Shown: positions 34,616 to 42,550 of the stretch, one piece after another | Position numbering within the stretch: the first letter of the stretch is position 1 | Layout of the letters: each line of letters begins with the position of its first letter | Origin: Culturomica sp. | GTDB taxonomy: Bacteria; Bacteroidota; Bacteroidia; Bacteroidales; Marinifilaceae | Direction of reading: 5' to 3' | DNA length: 42,550 nucleotides | NCBI GenBank assembly: GCA_031271755.1 | Contig: JAISVB010000054.1 | Location: forward strand, 1 to 42,550 | Notes under the pieces: model-generated | The model's database searches: none | Told to the model about the DNA's origin: nothing | What the model saw: the letters and a program-made list of their open reading frames with translations, nothing else | Made by a program: the position numbers and the translations under genes

Positions 34616-35272
34616 ATGCATACCGAAAAACAAATTCCGCCCGTGCTGTTGAAATCCGATGAGATCAACCGGAAAAACGGGGAAAACAACTTTGTACTGC
34701 TGCCGTTCTTTTTTGCCGAAGAGGCGCTGGAACCTTACATGAGCCGGAAAACTGTCGAATTTCACTACGGCAAACATCTTGCCGGGTATATCGACAACAC
34801 CAACAAGTTGAAAAAAGGGAGCGATTTCGACCGGATGAAGATCGAAGAGATCATGCTGGCGTCCGATGGAAAATTGTTCAACAATGCCGCACAGGTGTTT
34901 AACCACTATTTTCAGTTCGAAGCCCTGAAGCCTGCCCAAAACGGAGCCGCCGCCCCTTCCGATGAATTGAAGAGCCGGCTGGAAAAATCATTCGGCAGCC
35001 TGGACGGGTTTAAATCAAAATTCAGCGAGGCGGCTGTCGGCCTGTTCGGTTCCGGGTATGTATGGCTGGTATCCGACAAAAACGGAGAGTTGGAGATCGT
35101 CCAGACCAAAAATGCGGACAATCCACTGACGGACGGCAAAAAACCGCTCCTGAACTTGGACGTCTGGGAACATGCCTACTATTTGGACGTGCAAAACCTC
35201 CGCGCCAAATACGTTGAAAATTTCTGGCACATTGTGGATTGGGAAAAGATCAACGAACGCCTGGGACGTTAA
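34616..35272 (+). CDS. sodB: Fe/Mn-type superoxide dismutase, divergent
   Basis: The ATG at 34616, after an A-rich stretch, is preferred to one at 34592. The 218-residue protein keeps all four metal ligands: the first histidine of FHYGKHLAGY (His50), the histidine of FNNAAQVFNHYF, and Asp and His of DVWEHAYYLDV. Glutamine in NNAAQ points to the iron type. Unusual points are an N-terminal extension of roughly 25 residues, phenylalanine where VWNH is usual, and GSGYVWLV instead of GSGWAWLV. It should detoxify superoxide in the cytoplasm. It appears monocistronic, followed by a large hairpin. Confidence 0.88.
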   Translation: MHTEKQIPPVLLKSDEINRKNGENNFVLLPFFFAEEALEPYMSRKTVEFHYGKHLAGYIDNTNKLKKGSDFDRMKIEEIMLASDGKLFNNAAQVFNHYFQFEALKPAQNGAAAPSDELKSRLEKSFGSLDGFKSKFSEAAVGLFGSGYVWLVSDKNGELEIVQTKNADNPLTDGKKPLLNLDVWEHAYYLDVQNLRAKYVENFWHIVDWEKINERLGR

Positions 35273-35315
35273 ATGGTGGCGTTTTTTCCGCTACCGTTTT
35301 TTCCATTATCGCTTC

Positions 35316-35502
35316 GGTCTGTTAATTTCCGGAAGCGGGTCCTCCGCTGCGGTTTTCTAAGTTGTGGCTTTCACTGGAATCCGACACTCCTCCGTCACTT
35401 CGTTCCTCCGTCGACCCTTCGGGCAGAACGGATTCCGGTCGTTCAGCCACAGCCCGAAAACAATTCGCAGCTCCCGGACCTGCTTCCGGAAATCAACAGA
35501 CC
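35316..35502. repeat. Large imperfect inverted repeat downstream of superoxide dismutase
   Basis: The outer arms (35316-35342 and 35476-35502) are complementary at 25 of 27 bases. Pairing resumes in GCTGCG (35346-35351) with CGCAGC (35466-35471), TGTGGCT (35363-35369) with AGCCACA (35445-35451), and GGAATCCG (35376-35383) with CGGATTCC (35429-35436). The element could be a MITE-like hairpin, a structured RNA or a terminator region. No transposase is present. Confidence 0.7.
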
Positions 35503-35820
35503 TTCGCTTCTTGCGTAATTGATAACGAGATGACTTTGAGTAAATATCCCAACCGGAACTCTCATTTTTGGGTTGAAATGGAGTGGAGGCCGGGAGCAAT
35601 TGTGAAAGTTTGCTTTCAAAGATTGCCAAAGCGCTTTTGTATTATGCAATGATCAGATGACCTCTCCAGAGCTCCGACCGTAAAGAACAACAAATTTCGC
35701 GTATTTGCCCTGAGGAGGTCAGGAGAAAACTTGTGTTTTGTTATTTCTTTCGCTATTCTGCCTTTGGAATACCGTCGGAATAAATGAGCATAAACCTCGT
35801 GTAAATTTCCCCCATTTCCT

Positions 35821-35864
35821 CCCCAAACTTCCCCAAACTTCCCCAAACTTCCCCAAACTTCCCC
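35821..35864. repeat. 10-bp tandem repeat CCCCAAACTT, 4.4 copies
   Basis: Four exact copies of CCCCAAACTT are followed by CCCC. The unit length is close to one turn of DNA and not a multiple of three. The repeat is intergenic, about 285 bp upstream of the -33 element of the fasciclin-SusCD promoter. Confidence 0.9.
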
Positions 35865-35884
35865 TCCGCCTCCCTCGGACCTCG

Positions 35885-35906
35885 GTCGTACCATCGTCGT
35901 ACCATG
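35885..35906. repeat. 11-bp direct doublet GTCGTACCAT(C/G)
   Basis: GTCGTACCATC (35885-35895) is followed directly by GTCGTACCATG (35896-35906). It may be a remnant of a longer tandem array or a paired protein site. It lies 20 bases after the 10-bp repeat. Confidence 0.7.
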
Positions 35907-36148
35907 TTCGAGTTTTGATCAGACAAACTTTGGCGCAAAAAACTGCGTTTTTTAATGCACAACGGGTTCGATTAATTTGTATATATTTTTACCAACAGAT
36001 CAAAATATATTCCTGATACCGGAGGTTGTTTGATAAAAATTAATGAAAGTATCCTTTGAAATTAGAAATTACACACCTATACCCTAATGCTTTAGATGAT
36101 ATTTGTAAAATATGACTTCATTTTTAAAGAAAAAAGTTCAAAAAAACG

Positions 36149-36179
36149 TTTGCATTTAAAGGAAATTTAGGTATCATTG
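36149..36179 (+). promoter_or_regulatory. Promoter of the fasciclin-SusC-SusD operon
   Basis: TTTG (36149-36152), 19 bases, then TATCATTG (36172-36179), one base off TAnnTTTG. The start point is expected near 36185, giving an untranslated leader of about 160 bases that carries a perfect 10-bp hairpin. Confidence 0.55.
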
Positions 36180-36215
36180 CAGCATGTTTTTTTTACAACT
36201 CGTAACAAAAAACAA

Positions 36216-36240
36216 CATACATGCTGTGCAAGCATGTATG
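36216..36240 (+). promoter_or_regulatory. Perfect hairpin or operator in the operon leader
   Basis: CATACATGCT (36216-36225) and AGCATGTATG (36231-36240) are perfect complements around the loop GTGCA. A further AGCATGT at 36181-36187, next to the predicted start point and followed by a run of eight T, could pair with the same ACATGCT segment. It may be a DNA operator or an RNA control element; there is no T run after the hairpin, so it is not a plain terminator. Confidence 0.55.
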
Positions 36241-36344
36241 AAATACGATGATAATTTTTAGTTTTTAGATAGAACTCTTTGTGTAGATGGAAATTATGCA
36301 ATCGATAATATGACGACAAAAATTGGACTAACACTTAAAAATCT

Positions 36345-38564
36345 ATGAAAATTGTAAGCAGTAAATTGGTAATGATCGGTCTTGTCTTTCTCCTCTTCGG
36401 CTGCGAGAGCAAGATGGATGAGCACTACAAGCAGCCCGGCTGGCTGGCGGGGAATGCGTATGAAGTGTTGAAGAAAAGGGGGAATCACGAACGTTTTCTG
36501 GAAGCTGCGGAGAGAGGTGGTTTGAAGGAGGTGCTGGAAGGAAAGGTTTTGTGTACTGTTTTCGCCCCGGAGGACGATAAATTCATGGCTTACCTGCAGT
36601 CCAAAGGATACGCTTCCGTGCAGGAGGTGCCGGTAGTTGAGTTGCAGATCCTTGTGGGGTACCACATCATGCAGTACTCGTTTAAAAAAGGTCAATTGCT
36701 GGATTTTCCGGTGGACGGGCCGACAGCGGCAAGTTCCAAAGGATTGATCTATAAGCAGAAAACATTTGCCAAACCGCCCGTCTACCAGCGGGTAAATCCG
36801 GTGACCGGAAGCGGTCACCAGTACAACATCTACCGGAGAGAGTTGTTTTTGCCGGCGCTTTCCACAGTGATGTTCGCCACCAAAGAGTTAAGCAACTACG
36901 AATACAACTACAAATATTTCTTCCCCAACAGTCGATGGTACGGAGATCAGGAGAAAGTCTACGTGGCCAATGCCGGGATCTTGGAATACGATATCGCCTC
37001 CAGCAACGGATACGTTAATATCATAGACGATGTCATCTATCCGTTAAATACCGTGTACGAAGTATTGGAAAAACATTCCAATAACTTCTCCACCTTCAGA
37101 CAGATTTACGACAAATTCGCCGTCTTCGATTACGACGCCACCTACTCCGGCAAATTTGCCGCTGCCGGCGATTCGCTCTTCCTTTTCTTTCACGGTCCCC
37201 GGAAGGAGAGTGTTTTACCGAAGATCGCATCGGAATGGACCTATAATAATGAACTCTCGCAAGCGGACTACCAATTTCAGGCGATTCTGACCCAACGCAG
37301 TTTTACGGCCGTTGTGCCGAACAATGCGGCGTTGGCGGAGTATTTCGCCCCGAGTGGATTTTTCGGAGCGTACCCGAATGTAGACGCAATCCCGCTGTTG
37401 ACCCTCCACTATTTTGTGCGGGGACAGGTTTTTCAGGGCGATCTTTCGCTGCCGGAAGAGTTTAAATCGGGCAAGTTGAGTTCGGTGTTCGGGGACAGGA
37501 TCGACATGGATCCGGACACGGATGTATCCCACAAAGAGCTTTGTTCCAACGGAACATTTTACGGCACCAGCAAGGTCATCACTTCTGCTCCCTTCCGTTC
37601 GGTGACCGGCCCCTTGTTCCGCTATCCGGAGTATACCATTTTCCAGCACATCATGCACCAGGCGGGTGAAATCATCCAATTGGTCAACATGTTGACGGAT
37701 TATACCCTGTTCGCAGTACCGAACTCTGTGTTTGAAGAGGCCGGATACCGTTTAGACATGGGCGATCCGCTGTTGTTCGGGGACGAAAAATTAGTGCGGG
37801 CGGCCGGAGATACGGACGAAACTGTTTCCATGGCCTGGATGCAATCCCTGGCAGCCTGCCACATTGCCGCGAGCGCCATCCGGCCGGAAGATCTCAGTTC
37901 AGAGGGCGGCCGGAAGTTTGTGGACGCCAAACAGGGCTATACCTACTTGATCGTGGAAGACGACCGGCTGGAATCCATGGCCGGCGGCCCCATCAACATA
38001 ATCAACCACTTAGGGACCATGGAGAACGGGGAAGTGTACGCTTTAGACGGCATGTTGGGCTCCCCGAACCGGGTGGTGTACAGTGAATTGAGAAACGATT
38101 CCCGCTTCAACCAATTTTACCAGTTGCTGCGGGAGGCCAAGTTGGTGGATGAAACCAACCTGACCATGCCGTTTGTGGCCGGCGAACGGACCATCGTGAT
38201 GGCGTTGAGCAACGACGCGGTAACGGCGGGCAAAGCAAGCGGAGATATTCCCACCGATCCGGAAGAGTTGGCCGAATTTTTGAAATACTACTTTTTTACG
38301 GTAGAAGCGAACGTTTTTTCCGGTTACCCGCTTCCCGGCATGAAAGCAGACCTGCAGGTGAACACCAAACAGGAGGAGGGCGTTGTGGATAACAGCATGA
38401 TCTACAAAAAGCTCCGGATCGAGCGGAAGAACGATAAACAGCTCACGGTCAGGAACCCGGCTACCTCCCTGACGGGAAGCACCACCGCCGATTTCCCCGT
38501 ATTTGCTTACGATGGATTGATATACAGTATAGATACGGTATTGAATCCGAAGACTAACCCATAA
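36345..38564 (+). CDS. Fasciclin (FAS1)-domain lipoprotein
   Basis: The 739-residue protein begins with a lipoprotein signal (lipobox FLLFGC, cysteine 20). FAS1-like units recur: NAYEVLKKRGNHERFLEAAE to LCTVFAPEDDKFMAYL and LVGYHIMQ (about residues 37-110), VYEVLEKHSNNFSTFRQI (about 233 on), YTIFQHIMHQAG with YTLFAVPNSVF (about 430-470), and VYSELRNDSRFNQFYQLL (about 580 on), suggesting four units. FAS1 domains mediate adhesion or carbohydrate contact. It is 11 bases before the susC-like gene, so it is probably a surface-exposed accessory lipoprotein of the uptake complex. The function is inferred from context. Confidence 0.82.
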   Translation: MKIVSSKLVMIGLVFLLFGCESKMDEHYKQPGWLAGNAYEVLKKRGNHERFLEAAERGGLKEVLEGKVLCTVFAPEDDKFMAYLQSKGYASVQEVPVVELQILVGYHIMQYSFKKGQLLDFPVDGPTAASSKGLIYKQKTFAKPPVYQRVNPVTGSGHQYNIYRRELFLPALSTVMFATKELSNYEYNYKYFFPNSRWYGDQEKVYVANAGILEYDIASSNGYVNIIDDVIYPLNTVYEVLEKHSNNFSTFRQIYDKFAVFDYDATYSGKFAAAGDSLFLFFHGPRKESVLPKIASEWTYNNELSQADYQFQAILTQRSFTAVVPNNAALAEYFAPSGFFGAYPNVDAIPLLTLHYFVRGQVFQGDLSLPEEFKSGKLSSVFGDRIDMDPDTDVSHKELCSNGTFYGTSKVITSAPFRSVTGPLFRYPEYTIFQHIMHQAGEIIQLVNMLTDYTLFAVPNSVFEEAGYRLDMGDPLLFGDEKLVRAAGDTDETVSMAWMQSLAACHIAASAIRPEDLSSEGGRKFVDAKQGYTYLIVEDDRLESMAGGPINIINHLGTMENGEVYALDGMLGSPNRVVYSELRNDSRFNQFYQLLREAKLVDETNLTMPFVAGERTIVMALSNDAVTAGKASGDIPTDPEELAEFLKYYFFTVEANVFSGYPLPGMKADLQVNTKQEEGVVDNSMIYKKLRIERKNDKQLTVRNPATSLTGSTTADFPVFAYDGLIYSIDTVLNPKTNP

Positions 38565-38575
38565 ATAACTGATGT

Positions 38576-41500
38576 ATGAAGTTCGAGTATTTACTGAAAA
38601 GGATATTCACGATCGCTTTTCTGGCGCTGCCGGGAATGCTTTGGGCGCAGCAGAGCATGCTGAGAGGGGTGGTAACACACGTCACGGATGGCCCCATACC
38701 CGGTGTGACGGTGTATGTGCAGAATGAGAACAAGCGAACCCTGGTAGGAGTGGCCACCAATTTGAACGGTGAGTATTTCCTCTCCATTCCCAAGGAAGAG
38801 AATCTGACGATTATCTACTCTTTTGTCGGCATGAAAACCAAAACTATCCCGTACAAGGGGCAGGCGGTGGAGAACGTGGTGCTGGAAGACATGGAATCCA
38901 TGCTGGAAGCAGTCCAGGTAACAGCCCGCCGGAGAGATGTCAATGCGGCGGGGATTGTGATGAGCGACCTGGGCGCCGCCCGTGAGCGGGTCAATACGGA
39001 GGAGATGCAAACCATGCAGGTCACCTCCATTGAAGACGCCTTGCAGGGACGTTTGGGAGGGGTGGACATCATCGCCTCTTCCGGAGATCCGGGCGCCCGC
39101 ATGGGCATCCGCATCCGGGGCATCAGTTCGCTCTCTACCAGCAACGAACCGATGGTGGTGGTAGACCATGTTCCCTACGACGTCACCTTCGGAGGCGAAT
39201 TTGATTTCCAAACAGCGACGGACGAAGATTTCGGCGCTCTGTTGAACATCGCTCCCAGCGACATCGAAGACATTGAAGTACTGAAAGATGCCACGGCTAC
39301 CGCACTCTATGGCACCCGGGCCATCAACGGGGTGTTATTGATCACGACCAAAAGAGGTACGACCGGCAAGCCCCGTTTCTCGTTTGTGCAGAAAATCGAC
39401 TGGAAAAAGGAGCCAAAAGGTATTCCACTGTTGAACGGAAAAGAGTATGTTTCCATGATCCAGGACGGGATGTGGAACCGGATGTACTCTTCCGAACAGG
39501 GATTCCACTGGACTTTGATGGAAAACATGATCAAATATCCGGAGATCAACTTTGACCCGGCCTTCAACTACTACGACGAATACAACCAGGATACCGACTG
39601 GCTGGGCTTGATCACCCGGACCGGCCTGACCAGCAATACCAACTTCTCCATGTCGGGAGGTGGCGACCGGGCGATGTACCGTTTCTCCATCGACTACCAG
39701 AGCGAAGAGGGAACCACTAAGGGAAGCGGACTCAAACGCCTTACCACCCGATTGAACGTGGATTACAGCTTCTCGGAAAAACTGCGGGTGACCGCCGGTT
39801 TCTCCTACACGGACACCCAAAAAGAGGACAACTGGTTCGACTCGGGCAAGATCCGCTCCCACGCCCGTAAAAAAATGCCGAACATGAGCCCGTACATCAT
39901 CGGGGCGGACGGCAAACCGACCTCCGAATACTTTACCCCCATCGAAGCCAGCCACTTCCAGGGAGCGTGGAAGGCCGACGGGACAGGGGTATTCAACCCG
40001 TTGGCCATGGTAAACGAATCGTTTAAAAATCAGGCCATCAAAACCTCCGGCGTCAAATTCGGCCTTACCTACACCCTGACGGAAGATCTGATCTACCGGG
40101 GAGTGTTCGGGATAGACCTGGCGACCCAGAAAACCAAAGGATTTTTGCCGCAGGCAGCAACCGGATTGCTCTGGACGCACGAAGACTTCAACACCTCCTT
40201 AGACAACACGAACGATAAGCGGAGCATTGAAATGTCCAACCTGATTTCTTACTCCCGGAGTGAAATCAATCCGTGGCTCTACCGCCTGACCCTCTCCTTG
40301 AAGCAAGACGTATACGACCACATGGAGAGCGCCTACAGCGGGGAGGTATCCAAAGCCGCTTCCGCCGAAAACAGCGACCCGTCGGCCGGGGGAAGCCTTC
40401 GCAAAATCGGTTCCGGCTCCAGCCGCGCCCGGGGGTTGGGCGTCCTCTTCATGGGGAGTGTAAACCTGTGGGACCGCTACGTCATTTCTCCGTCGCTCCG
40501 GTACGAAGGAAGCACCAAAATGGGGAATTCCAACCGCTGGATGATCCAGCCGGTGGTAGACTTGAACTGGAAGATACACAACGAAGGTTTCATGGGATCT
40601 GTCGATTGGGTCGACGAACTGATGTTGCGCTACAACTGGGGAATATCCGGCACCAGCCCCAACGAAAACTATGCTTACGCCGGAACCTTTGCCCCGGAAG
40701 GAACCTACATCACGCGTCCCAATAACGGAGGAAGCATGAGTGGGATCGGCCCGAGCGAGATCCAGTTGGACAACCTGAAATGGCAAACTAAACGCTCTCA
40801 CAACCTGGGCTTTACATTGAACATGAAATCCTACAGGTACGGGATCACCTTCGACGTTTACGACAACAAGATCAACGATATGCTCCACAAGGATGTGGGT
40901 ATTCCCACCTCTACCGGGTTCAGCAAAGTAAATTGGTACAACACGGGGAGCATGAACAGCCGGGGATGGGAATTGGTGCTGAACATAAACAGGCTTCCGG
41001 TGGCGCAGGATTTGACCCTGAGCGCCAATTTCAATTTCAGCCGGAACCGGAACAAGATCCTCTCCCTGCCCTCCAACAAAAATTTTGTGGACTACCCGAC
41101 GTCGCCGGCCAACGACCGTTACGCCAGTTCGGTGGAGTTGAACCAGCCCTTAGGCGCTTTTTACGGCTTCCGCTACCTCGGAGTCTACGACAACGAAGCG
41201 CAAACCGTGACCAAAGACCGCAACGGGAACCCTGTTTACGACCTGGCCGGCCGGCCGGTCTACACCACCGTCCGGGGGATACAGATGCGTCCCGGGGATG
41301 CCTGGTATGATGATGTGAACCACGACGGTGTCATCGATAACTACGACATTGTCTACCTGGGAAATGCCATGCCGGTGGTAACGGCGGGCGCTACCTTTAC
41401 CCTGGCCTACAAAGACAAACTTTCGTTGCGGGCCGGCTTCCAGTCCCGGTACGGACAGAAGGTCATCAACCAGACCCGGATCAACACGGAAAACATGTAC

Positions 41501-41869
41501 GGTACCAACAACCAGAGCAAAGCGGTGTTGAAGCGGTGGCGCAACACGGGCGACCGCACGGACATTCCGCGCGCGCTGAACGGATATGGATACAACTACC
41601 TCGGTTCGAGCCGTTTTGTGGAAGACGCTTCGTTCCTCCGCCTGAAAACCCTTTCGCTGACCTATACGTGGAAAGGGGCGAAACTGGCCGCTCTGGGCTT
41701 GCAGCGCATCCAGGCGTACGTAACCGGCTACGACCTCTTTACCTGGACCAAATACACCGGACAGGACCCGGAAATCATGCCGAGAGAGGGATTGCATGAA
41801 TTTACCAAAGACGAAAGCTACACTCCGCGTCAGCGGCGCATAGCCCTGGGTGTCACCATTGACTTTTAA
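38576..41869 (+). CDS. SusC/RagA-family TonB-linked outer-membrane transporter
   Basis: The 1097-residue protein has a signal peptide ending ALPGMLWAQ, an N-terminal carboxypeptidase-like domain (about 28-105, with GVVTHVTDGPIPGVTVYVQN and VGVATNLNGEYFLSIP), then a TonB-box-like segment (LEAVQVTARRRD). The plug carries ALQGRLGGVDIIASSGDPG, IRIRGISSLS and IEVLKDATATALYGTRAINGV. A large barrel ends in the terminal phenylalanine (ALGVTIDF). In Bacteroidota such proteins import glycans or peptides with a SusD-type lid. No glycoside hydrolase or sigma/anti-sigma pair is visible here, so the substrate is open. Confidence 0.95.
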   Translation: MKFEYLLKRIFTIAFLALPGMLWAQQSMLRGVVTHVTDGPIPGVTVYVQNENKRTLVGVATNLNGEYFLSIPKEENLTIIYSFVGMKTKTIPYKGQAVENVVLEDMESMLEAVQVTARRRDVNAAGIVMSDLGAARERVNTEEMQTMQVTSIEDALQGRLGGVDIIASSGDPGARMGIRIRGISSLSTSNEPMVVVDHVPYDVTFGGEFDFQTATDEDFGALLNIAPSDIEDIEVLKDATATALYGTRAINGVLLITTKRGTTGKPRFSFVQKIDWKKEPKGIPLLNGKEYVSMIQDGMWNRMYSSEQGFHWTLMENMIKYPEINFDPAFNYYDEYNQDTDWLGLITRTGLTSNTNFSMSGGGDRAMYRFSIDYQSEEGTTKGSGLKRLTTRLNVDYSFSEKLRVTAGFSYTDTQKEDNWFDSGKIRSHARKKMPNMSPYIIGADGKPTSEYFTPIEASHFQGAWKADGTGVFNPLAMVNESFKNQAIKTSGVKFGLTYTLTEDLIYRGVFGIDLATQKTKGFLPQAATGLLWTHEDFNTSLDNTNDKRSIEMSNLISYSRSEINPWLYRLTLSLKQDVYDHMESAYSGEVSKAASAENSDPSAGGSLRKIGSGSSRARGLGVLFMGSVNLWDRYVISPSLRYEGSTKMGNSNRWMIQPVVDLNWKIHNEGFMGSVDWVDELMLRYNWGISGTSPNENYAYAGTFAPEGTYITRPNNGGSMSGIGPSEIQLDNLKWQTKRSHNLGFTLNMKSYRYGITFDVYDNKINDMLHKDVGIPTSTGFSKVNWYNTGSMNSRGWELVLNINRLPVAQDLTLSANFNFSRNRNKILSLPSNKNFVDYPTSPANDRYASSVELNQPLGAFYGFRYLGVYDNEAQTVTKDRNGNPVYDLAGRPVYTTVRGIQMRPGDAWYDDVNHDGVIDNYDIVYLGNAMPVVTAGATFTLAYKDKLSLRAGFQSRYGQKVINQTRINTENMYGTNNQSKAVLKRWRNTGDRTDIPRALNGYGYNYLGSSRFVEDASFLRLKTLSLTYTWKGAKLAALGLQRIQAYVTGYDLFTWTKYTGQDPEIMPREGLHEFTKDESYTPRQRRIALGVTIDF

Positions 41870-41880
41870 AGATGCATTGT

Positions 41881-42550
41881 ATGAAAAAGAACGTGAAAAA
41901 TTTAGGAATATACGTGCTGCTGTTGGTGCTGACAGGAAGCATGGCCTCGTGCAACAGTTGGCTGGACCTGGACCCGCAGAACAAACAGACCTCCGGCAGT
42001 TATTGGCAAAAGCAAAAAGATGTGGAAGCCGTTTTGACCTCCTGTTACCTCCGGATGCGGGAGTGCGCGGACGACTGCTTCTTCCGCTGGGGAGAGGTGC
42101 GGGGAGACGGGGTTGCCCTGGGCGCCGACGCGGCCGCGGATCTGAAAAAGATCAAAGAGTTGGATATCTTGCCGGAAAACAGCCTGAACGACTGGGGGAA
42201 GGTGTACCGGGTCATCGGCAGCGCCAATTCGGTGATCAAGTATGCGCCGGAGGTGTTTGAAAAAGACCCGATGTTCGAGGAGGTCGTGATGCGGGCGTAT
42301 GTGGCGGAAGCGGTCTTTCTCCGTTCACTCTGCTACTTCTATTTGGTGCGCACCTTCGGGGAAGTTCCCTTTGTAACGGAGCCTTACGTAAACGACGAAG
42401 TATCCTTCAAAAAGGGCAAAGACACGGAAGCATACGTGCTGGAGCAAATTACCGCCGACCTGTTGGCGCACCTCCCGTACGCCAAACCGGGGCACGAATA
42501 CGAGATCGACAACAAGACCCGCGCCACCCGTTGGGCTTCCTTTTCCCTGT
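41881..42550 (+). CDS. SusD/RagB-family lipoprotein, N-terminal part, cut by window edge
   Basis: The ATG lies 11 bases after the SusC-like stop. The 223 codons in the window begin with a lipoprotein signal (lipobox SMASC, cysteine 24) and the family motif NSWLDLDPQNKQT. SusD-type TPR-like helices follow (VLTSCYLRMRECADDCF, VYRVIGSANSVIKYAPEVF, AEAVFLRSLCYFYLVRTFGEVPFV). It is the surface lid that binds substrate over the SusC channel. The C-terminal part lies beyond the window. Confidence 0.93.
   Translation, partial: MKKNVKNLGIYVLLLVLTGSMASCNSWLDLDPQNKQTSGSYWQKQKDVEAVLTSCYLRMRECADDCFFRWGEVRGDGVALGADAAADLKKIKELDILPENSLNDWGKVYRVIGSANSVIKYAPEVFEKDPMFEEVVMRAYVAEAVFLRSLCYFYLVRTFGEVPFVTEPYVNDEVSFKKGKDTEAYVLEQITADLLAHLPYAKPGHEYEIDNKTRATRWASFSL

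Larger units (their letters stand above)
35273..36344. other. Gene-poor kilobase with inverted and tandem repeats
   Basis: No open frame here looks like a protein. The stretch contains a 187-base imperfect inverted repeat (35316-35502), a second inverted repeat TGACCTC...GAGGTCA (35658-35664 with 35715-35721), a 10-bp tandem repeat (35821-35864) and an 11-bp doublet (35885-35906). It ends with an AT-rich promoter region and the leader of the fasciclin-SusCD operon (36149-36344). Confidence 0.7.

Noticed and set aside
35362-35652. Short open frames in the gene-poor kilobase after the dismutase gene
   Set aside because: They run through the inverted repeat, have no family resemblance, and read as translated hairpin sequence.
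35821-35864. CRISPR array
   Set aside because: The 10-bp units are contiguous, with no spacers, and no cas genes are in the window.

Overview
The window is chromosomal DNA of a member of the Bacteroidota, almost certainly order Bacteroidales. The evidence is a SusC/SusD pair preceded by a fasciclin lipoprotein, an XRE-type regulator, a DUF4836-type lipoprotein, a UvrA of Bacteroidales type, and promoters of the Bacteroides form (TTTG, about 20 bases, TAnnTTTG) with A-rich leaders instead of strong Shine-Dalgarno sites. Genes are GC-balanced and intergenic gaps are AT-rich. The genus cannot be fixed from the sequence alone.

Left part (1-17400), mostly housekeeping. The 5' end of a Xaa-Pro aminopeptidase gene is followed by a 674-base AT-rich gap carrying a cluster of TACAnnTGTA palindromes, then a small XRE regulator. 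On the minus strand come uvrA-pyrK-pyrD (overlapping genes), rpsF-rpsR-rplI (with a clear terminator), an SDR / DUF3078 / nucleoid-associated protein / mltG operon, gyrA with a TPR protein (with a terminator), and a metallo-beta-lactamase-fold hydrolase. A divergent RsmI-like tetrapyrrole-methylase-family gene follows on the plus strand.

Middle part (17400-31080), envelope and export. A TonB-dependent receptor is bracketed by two related long palindromes. Next is a two-component system with an almost loop-less membrane kinase and an NtrC-type sigma-54 activator, transcribed away from a TolC / periplasmic adaptor / permease / permease / ATPase operon. The gap between them holds a sigma-54-like promoter and two 14-base palindromic sites spaced 21 bp. 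This reads as a self-contained, signal-controlled, MacAB-TolC-like tripartite exporter. Its two tandem permeases have nearly identical ends and diverged middles.

Right part (31085-42550). A compact minus-strand cassette (lipoprotein, ATPase, permease) looks like a second, poorly described ABC system. A divergent Fe/Mn superoxide dismutase follows. A gene-poor kilobase then holds a 187-base imperfect inverted repeat, a 10-bp tandem repeat and a promoter whose leader contains a perfect hairpin. That promoter drives a fasciclin-domain lipoprotein, a SusC-family TonB-linked transporter and a SusD-family lipoprotein that runs off the window: a nutrient-uptake locus of unknown substrate.

No rRNA, tRNA, CRISPR array, intact insertion sequence or prophage was recognised. 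The strongest leads are the operator array at 331-840, the sigma-54 control region at 22526-22632, the mosaic tandem permeases, the lipoprotein-ABC cassette, and the hairpin and repeat elements near 17.8, 20.1 and 35.3-36.2 kb.
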